From Kuschelorhynchus macadamiae (taxonomy: Eukaryota; Arthropoda; Insecta; Coleoptera; Curculionidae): a stretch of DNA of 64,000 bases. The notes under the pieces are model-generated. The model saw only the letters and a program-made list of their open reading frames with translations. It was not told the origin of the DNA and ran no database searches. Made by a program: the position numbers and the translations under genes. The DNA lies in assembly GCA_030620095.1 (NCBI GenBank), contig JAUTXW010004489.1, positions 733,602 through 797,601 on the forward strand. The letters are read 5' to 3'. Positions 56,601 to 64,000 of the stretch are shown here, in pieces. Numbering within the stretch: position 1 is the stretch's first letter; every line of letters starts with the position of its first letter.

Positions 56601-59530
56601 TTTTCTCAAGATTTTATTGTTTCATGATTCCTAAAAATCAAGTCAGAAAACATTAATTTGATAAAAGTATAACATACAGGGTTCTTTAGAAAAAAAAATG
56701 GATAAGTATTTTTTTATTTCTAATTTTTGGGCCCATTGAACGTCCTCTGAGGGCCAAACGGTTTAAGTCTTCCACAAAAACGAAAAAAGGTGCTGAAAGC
56801 ATAAATGAGAGAAAAAAGTTCTTATAGGCCTGTATCTTCAAAAAACGTAGGCAAATTACATTTACCGCCGCTTCTTTAAAAATATTGAGTTTTCTTAATT
56901 GTTTTCGGTTTCTTTTGCTGTAGATTGCTAAATATTAGTTTTATTGAAAATTGCCATAAGACAAAATTAATGGGGTTGCAAAAAAGTATAGAACTTTGTT
57001 TAAGATTTCGAGCTAGATATTTCACTTGAGTGTAAAAATTTTATTTTTTTCTCGTTCGGAGATTCTGCCGCAACTAACCAACATTAAATTCTCTTACAAT
57101 TTAGCCGAACCCTTTGATAATCTGGGGTATTAATTTTTGTAAAAGTACATTGTGGCGTTGAGATCGCCAATAAACCGACCCTATCGGATAAAAACTAATT
57201 TTTTTTTTTAATTAAGCTAACAACCAACGATCCCTTACTTTAAAGCCGAATATAACCAAGTATTTAGTTTTTTTTTCACACAAATGCAATACAAATTCAA
57301 AATTTTAAATATTTTCTACATTTAATATTAGCTTCCAAGGGGCACCAAAAGGGAAAATAAAATTAAAAAAAAAATTTGGTGAAAATAGAAAAACTAAAAA
57401 ATATCCAATTTTTATATTCAATTTTCATAGACGAAATATGTAAATGTATTTATATGGCACGGAGCACAGAAAACAATAAGAGAGCATGCATGTAACCTAA
57501 CATGTAAAATAAAATTGGCATAAACAAAGTGACACCAATATGTCGGCCTAGTGAGAGTTTGTCGGGTCTGTATTCGGTCAAATTTGGGTAGTATAAACCA
57601 AATAAAATCAGTTTTAGAGCTGGTGCCCATAAAGATTATTTTTTTTTATAGTTGACAGACTTTTTTTAATTGAGGAAGAATCAAGATCACACGAAAATTC
57701 TATACGGTAATTTTATACGAGGAAATATATGTAGTTTTATTTGTATATGTAGTTTATTTTTCTATAAAATATGTATCTTAACTGATTTAACGTGAAAATA
57801 AGTAATTATATACGTAATATGCACACATAATATGCATACAGCGTGTGTACAATTTTAATGAACATATGGAAAACTTTTTTTAATGATTTTATGAAAAAAA
57901 TGTTCTACATAAAAAGTTATTGTTTATTAAAAAAATAAGTTTGCAAAAAAATGGCATATAATATGCAAGTTGTGCAAAAAAACAGGCAAAAGCAAATTTT
58001 CTGAGATAGCCAAATTGCATAACAATATGAGATCAAAAACCAATTTAAGATTTTTTTTTGTACGTGTTGTAGGTTTTAAGTAATTTAATAGTCAATTAGT
58101 GAAAAATGGGTATCATATGGACAATTTTTTTATTTTTAATTTCAAACGAAAAATATATTCTTTATGAAGTTTCTTTTTCTGAAAAATGATTGATTTAATA
58201 TCATTTTGATATACAGGGATCGAAATAAATACAAAAATGGAGGTTTGCGAAACCCAAAAAATTGAAATTCCAATTTCTGAGATTGCTAAATTAAAATCGT
58301 GCAAAAACAAGTCAAAAAGCTTTTTGATAATTGGAATAGTTTTTGAGAAAGTTAATGGAGAATATGTAAAAAATGCATCATTTTTCCATATTCAACATTC
58401 ATTTTTTTAAACTTCCAATTATTTATAAAACTATTATTAAAAATTTCCTGGTTCTTGTAAAACGACAGGATGTAAGATAAGACGTTATGTTTGGGTTGCA
58501 GTCTAAAGTATTGTAGGGAGATTGAAATGAAACGAACATTATAGACCACAAAAATAAATTCAGCTTATTACTATCTAAAGATACAAGCATAAAAATTTTA
58601 AAATACATGTAGGAAATAGGTCAAAGAACTTAAATATGAAAAGTATTTGCCGCCATTTTTATCTTAATTAGGTCATCTTCAGAGCACTAAAAATAGTATG
58701 GATTACAGTATTAGTATAAACTTGCAAATTACTTTTTTATTAATGTGACATAAAATATTTTTTCCTTTATGGAGCATATTATTCATTTATTTAGCTAATA
58801 TACAAAGAGTTTCTATAAGGACAGACAAAATATATACAATAGATTAGCGCTCTGTGCTGAGGATTGGTCTACTTAAGACTACACAATACAATTAAAGCAC
58901 AATATGCTAAACTCTAATCAACACTAGATATTATTAAACTAGATATGAACAAACATCAAATAATATATAAAAATATAAGTTTTGTCAAAGGAATCATCCT
59001 TACAGACTGCATACATAAAAATCAAGTTTTTTATAGTTACCACAAATTATAATAACGAAACTAACCATCAGGTCAATGATTATACAGAATTTTAGATATC
59101 AAAATATGTCTACCGTATAAAATAGAAGATATCGAGCTTTGTCGTATACTATTGGGACACATTATATTCATAAAAAAATACCGCGGTTAATTGCCCCGAT
59201 TAAGAATTAGTTTATTATACATTTTACAACAAAAACATGTGGCAATACATTTTATCTCAGGCGGATTAGCCCTGAGGCCGAGGTCCTGTCAAAGCTGTCT
59301 TCTGAGAAATGATAAGAATAGACATTGAACACCATGCTCCACTAATCGTATTGCCATCATCTAAGCAGCTCTTCTTGCTTCACCTTTTGAGATTCTGCAA
59401 TGGAAACCATAACTACTACCAAAATTTTATTCTTATTCCTTACATTGTACATGTAATGTTTTTTTGAGTGATGTTTTTTCAATAATGTTTTAACCAATTT
59501 AAATACTAACTATACGTGTTTTTATTGTAG
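56601..59530. other. AT-rich non-coding region
   Basis: No gene recognised over 2.9 kb. TACAGGG-type motifs, common at ends of small insect elements, occur near 56677 and 58211 without clear partners. Open frames at 57418-57630 and 58352-58608 lack similarity and splice support. Confidence 0.35.
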
Positions 59531-59539
59531 AAAATAAAA

Positions 59540-59578
59540 TATCTTGAAAAAGCTCAATATAATGAGCGAAACGTCGAT
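59540..59578 (+). ncRNA. Decayed hammerhead motif
   Basis: A stem II hairpin GCUCA/UGAGC (59552-59556 with 59563-59567), GAAAC (59568-59572) and GUC (59573-59575) are intact, and AUC/GAU can form stem I. The CUGANGA core is lost (UUGAAAA). It marks an old Penelope-like or retrozyme end. Confidence 0.4.
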
Positions 59579-59671
59579 TAAATTGTAGTTTTGCTTCTCA
59601 ATGAGTTAACCTATGCCCAAGAAAATAATTAACAAAATATTTATATATGGTTAAAGAAAAAAAAAGGAAAA

Positions 59672-59938
<267 letters not shown>

Positions 59939-62900
59939 ATGTATTCGGAATATTTTTGCATGTCCTGTATAATATGTATCAATTTGCGATGTTTTATTCA
60001 CCTTTTTGCGTTATTTGGCGACACCATTGTCATAGGTCTATTATAGCTTTATTTATAGGATTTTTGGACATTGCTAATTCAAAATTGCTCGGTTTAATTG
60101 GGGTACGATACTAACAATAGAGATTCCCGTGCAATAATTTCCCACACCTAAATTTGGAAAAAAATAGTTGTTTTATTAATCGAAAGAGAATCCTTCCGAA
60201 AAATCAAAAAATCAGTAGAGATAACTCGAAAACCATACCAGTTACGAGAAAACTTATACCACTAAAAATGTTGAGGAGACGCGATGCATACATGGATATT
60301 TAAAAACTGAGAATACAATTCTTCATTTGGCGGGTATAGGTGAAACTAAATTTCAGTTTTGGGCCTATAAGGGAAATTGTTAGGTTGAATTTTTATTTTT
60401 ACATGGGAAGGAGTAATCAGTACGTACAAAAAAGTGTATTAAATATTTTTTTCATAAAACGGTAGGAAGCCAAATATGTGTCAACAAAATTTTTCCTTTT
60501 CGAATTGATTGGTGTTCTGGCCGTTTCAGATTTAATTTTTAGTTGACCCCAAACCAAGAGGTTTTTTGACACACCTAAGAGTAGTTGTATCATATTTAGA
60601 TATATCGACCACCACAATCACGTATAAAGATTTAGAGACATTGACTCTTCATCCTAACTGAGATGAGAAAGAGTAATTGCTTAACGTAGTATATATAACC
60701 AACCTGAAAAATATGCTCAAACAAATTTAATTTGTTAGAAACACCTTTTATATAAAATCATAACACATTTAAAAATTGCTTAGCATTGTTTTTTGATATT
60801 TAAGCTAAGATTATCTTGGCTCATATACATTTCATTTTATAACAGTCACCGTTAAAAAAAATCTTTAAGAAAATGACAAAGTTGTAGCACACTCAAAACA
60901 GGTTTGAAGATGCTACATTTAGAACGTTGGATAATATCAAGAGTTTATAATCAAATCATAGCCGTACGGTTACAGACAATAATAAAAATATAAAAAATAC
61001 CGTAAAACGGCAGACAAAACGTCACAGCCTGACTTGTTTTTTCCGGAGGCGTTTTTGCTGTCTACTAAAAAACCCGTTAGCGTTAGCGAGTCTTGCTAGA
61101 ATTCGTGTTAAAATCAGACTGACGATTTCGAAGTGAATCGTTTTTTTATATTCAATAAACAAGTTACAAAAAATTACGCTGGCGCAGTGTACCGTAACAT
61201 ATGCACATACCTATGCCACAAATTAACCTAATACAGATGCGATAGAATACCGAAATACGCGTATCGTTTGCTGTAGCCTTGAGAGAGTTCATAGACAATT
61301 CGCATCAATGCATGTATCAAGTTATTATTTAAGTAAAAGTAATCTGTACCAATACGTTATCGAGGCGTATAATCCCACAGTAAATTAATATATTGATCGT
61401 AAATTTTAGAAATTAGAGAAAAAATAAAACATTCGAAATAATAGAATTCATTTATTTATCTAAAATGTGACAAATATTGACCTCTTTTCTATTGGTTCTA
61501 TCGCTTTTTTTTCATATAACTCTCCGGGAACCCATAAAACGACATATTACTCGATTTTTCTCAACTTTAATTTCACCTTTATTTTCACCCTAACCCCTTT
61601 GGACAGATGTATCAAAGAGGGTTTATTATTAAAATCTATATACCCAAAACCTAAAAAGCGACATATTACACGGTCGAAGAATCACTATTTTTTTACCAAT
61701 TAACTCCCCTGTTTCAACCCCTTCCTTCAGCCGATTTTGCGCAAAATATTATTGAACTGTCTTTATGGACCAAACCCCAGTCCTAAATTTCAACTCGACA
61801 GCTTAATTCTTTGAAAGTCATCGCGTAAACTAACAGACCGACAGACATTTTTTTTAATCGAAATTTACGATTAATCGAAGACCAGATTTAGCGAAAAAAA
61901 ATTGAATTCTTTTTAGCCGATATTATACTTCCCCATCTCTTATAGATGCAAGATATAGAATAAACAATCAATTTTTATTTACAATAACTTATTATATTAC
62001 CATGGTAAATATAATATGCACAAAGCAAAAGTTCAAAACAGTAAGTGAAGCCATCAAGTGTACTATTATTAATCGTCAGGCCGGGGGCGAGCAACCTTTT
62101 GCGCATGTATAATGCAAAGTTTGTTTGTAATGTTGGATTACTTGTAATACATACAAGTCGTAGGTAACTGGCTATAATTATCTAAAAATATACGAAATTC
62201 GCGCACCTTGTTTAGATAAGCTCCGACGTGACATAAATGATAGATTACATTTTAAAGCACTGTAACCAACTCAATACTCTTTTCTTAATCATTACATTTT
62301 CCTCTGCCTGTACTGTACTTTTAATTTCAAGCCACTGGCCACGCTGCTTGCTTTGCTTTCGCATCTGTATTAGGTTATTTGTACCTATGTTGTGTGTCTT
62401 AGTTGTTATTTACATAAGAATACATGGGACCTATAGTGATTTATCAAGCCACCCACCAGACTAGATTTCATTTGTACCTGGGAAACGAGCCGGAGTTGAT
62501 TAAGACAGGCACATACGTTGACGCTGCGCTTTTGCCAATTTGTAAAATATAACTTTTAATGACAATAACGAATTCAATCGTAATACGTCAACCACCTAGT
62601 AATTTATTCACCATGGATAGCCTGTTTTAGAAAAATTGGGTACATCCGTTTATCACTACCTGCTGTTGACTCTTAAACGGCAAATAAAAATTGTTTGGTG
62701 CGATTTGAAAAAAAAATCGTCTTATTTTTTAAATAAGGGAAAATATAGACAAATATTTATCCTAACATTACCTTATTGAATTAGAGCAAATAAAAAATAA
62801 CATCTCTTTCAGATTTGAAATTTTTGATTTTTATCGTCGCCAAAATGAAACCGAGGATGAAGCTCCTTAAAATGCCGGTGAAAATGAACTGTGGGCTACA

Positions 62901-63295
62901 GAATCAAATTTACATTGAAAAATCCAAACTATCTGACTTTGAACTTGTATGACCGAAAAGGCTATGATTTCCTATTCTCGTTTCTTACATTTAGCCAAAA
63001 ATCTTACCTCTCATATGATTATGATTATATGATTTCCCAAAATATATTTAATACTCTCGATTGTTAATAGAGTTATGTTTTGCACATCAGTTAGATCATA
63101 TTATTACCCATTTTAGCTAAGAAAGAAAAAGATATTATTTGTAAAATTTATTAAAAGTAATGATTTTTAGAATTTTTAATTTTAGATTAGTAAATAAATT
63201 GAAAAGTAAGTTAAAACTGTTAATAATAGAGTAAAGAGAATAATGACACCTACTTTAATTAACATAATCTTTCAATGTATGTTTTTCTGTTTCAG
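59939..63295. other. No recognised gene; possible old repeat at 61.46-61.86 kb
   Basis: CATATAACTC...AAACGACATATTAC and AAAAGCGACATATTAC recur about 120 bp apart (61.52 and 61.65 kb), and the block ends in CAGACCGACAGACA, a style common in dispersed insect repeats. Near 62813 a CTCTTTCAG acceptor-like site is followed by an open stretch without a clear donor. Nothing else assigned. Confidence 0.35.
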
Positions 63296-63532
63296 ACTAG
63301 AGTGATTACGAAATATGAATAAAGCATGATTACCAATGATGAGTAATACTACACAAGGATCAAAACAAAAAAAAACCAAAATAATTAATATTAGATAGTG
63401 TAATCTTATCGTTTGATCGTTTACGAGATTTAGTCATAATGAAGTGAGAAATTACCATGGACAGTTGTAGTTAGATTATTAGTTGTTCAAAAATCGATAA
63501 CTGTGAAGATCTCAAATAAGCAAAACTAAATC
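63296..63532 (+). other. Probable 5' UTR part of a host-gene exon
   Basis: TTTTTCTGTTTCAG at 63282-63295 is a good splice acceptor. It would make 63296-63635 one exon whose first 237 bp are 5' UTR before the ATG at 63533. Confidence 0.4.
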
Positions 63533-63635
63533 ATGAAGGATAAAGATCGAAATAAAAGGCAAACTGTGGACGTCGTCAGTTTTTTGTTGACAGGTCTGTT
63601 TTTGCTCTTTTCTCTGCAGTTTTCTGATGGAGGAG
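63533..63635 (+). CDS. First coding exon with signal peptide, host gene (continues outside)
   Basis: ATG at 63533 opens 34 codons plus one base ending at a strong donor GTAAGT (63636). The peptide starts MKDKDRNKRQTVD, followed by VVSFLLTGLFLLFSLQF and SDGG: a basic n-region, a 17-residue hydrophobic core and a small-residue cleavage region, i.e. a classical signal peptide. The product would enter the secretory pathway (secreted or type I membrane protein). The rest of the gene lies beyond the window, so the family cannot be named. It has no link to the mobile elements around it. Confidence 0.55.
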
Positions 63636-64000
63636 GTAAGTTCTTAGATATTTTTTGCCATCCTGATATAACCTCGAACCTAATGACTTAAAATAATTCG
63701 GTTAATACAAACAGTTAAAATTGGTAGATGAATGTAATTTTTTTTAGTAATGTATGCGACCTAATAAGATCAGAAATCGTTACTACGCCGAGTTTTCCAT
63801 ATCATTTTATTATATTTTTTCGGAATATGAAATATTTACGAGTATATTTGTGAGCAATTATTTAAAAGTATTCAAGAATCTTTATTATTGCAATCAAGTT
63901 ACAATAGATTTTTTCATTCACAATTTTCTCCAGCGGATTTTGTGTAATTTGGAGATGTTTTCCCGAGGGCGTACCGCGCCAGAAAATTTTACGCAGATTC
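63636..64000 (+). other. Start of the first intron after the signal-peptide exon
   Basis: AT-rich sequence with no feature recognised up to the window end. Confidence 0.4.

Overview
This is an AT-rich, intron-containing animal genome window, almost certainly from an insect. The evidence is a Ty3/gypsy errantivirus with an env gene and a tRNA-Ser primer site, many CR1/Jockey-group LINE fragments, a Penelope-like element with a hammerhead ribozyme, hAT- and mariner-type remnants, GT/AG introns and long (TA)n tracts. I saw no rRNA, tRNA or CRISPR array. Nearly all recognisable coding sequence belongs to mobile elements. Only one piece looks like an ordinary host gene: a signal-peptide exon at 63.5 kb that continues past the window.

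Layout. 1-1.25 kb: inverted arrays of a self-complementary 30-bp repeat (foldback-like). 1.29-8.53 kb, minus strand: an errantivirus with 5' LTR, tRNA-Ser PBS, gag, pol and env, broken by in-frame stops and frameshifts; no 3' LTR was found. 8.5-13.1 kb: mostly non-coding, with a THAP-domain remnant and a degenerate repeat array. 13.1-16.3 kb: ends of a 2.8-kb hAT-like element, a LINE RNase H fragment, a hammerhead-like motif and a 334-bp MITE. 18-27 kb: LINE fragments on both strands, a tandem 210-bp unit with a hammerhead-like core, and one near-complete but decayed LINE (22.1-25.8 kb).

27.1-35.9 kb: an 8.8-kb DNA transposon bounded by inverted CCCAGC ends. It holds a decayed animal CACTA/EnSpm-like transposase (33.45-35.4 kb) and, downstream on the same strand, an apparently intact ten-exon gene for a 374-residue DUF4806-type protein (28.49-31.92 kb). 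Every intron of that gene has GT/AG ends and a consistent phase, although the neighbouring transposase is ruined. A LINE has inserted between the two genes.

36-47.6 kb: a mosaic of LINE fragments, including one arrangement that fits twin-priming inversion (40.3-42.06 kb). 48.4-50.45 kb: a Penelope-like element (RT, then GIY-YIG endonuclease, then hammerhead ribozyme) with few lesions. 50.8-55.9 kb: more LINEs. 56.15-56.6 kb: a mariner/Tc1-like transposase remnant. 56.7-63.3 kb: AT-rich, with large (TA)n tracts and a decayed hammerhead motif. 63.3-63.64 kb: 5' UTR and first coding exon of a probable secreted or membrane host protein.
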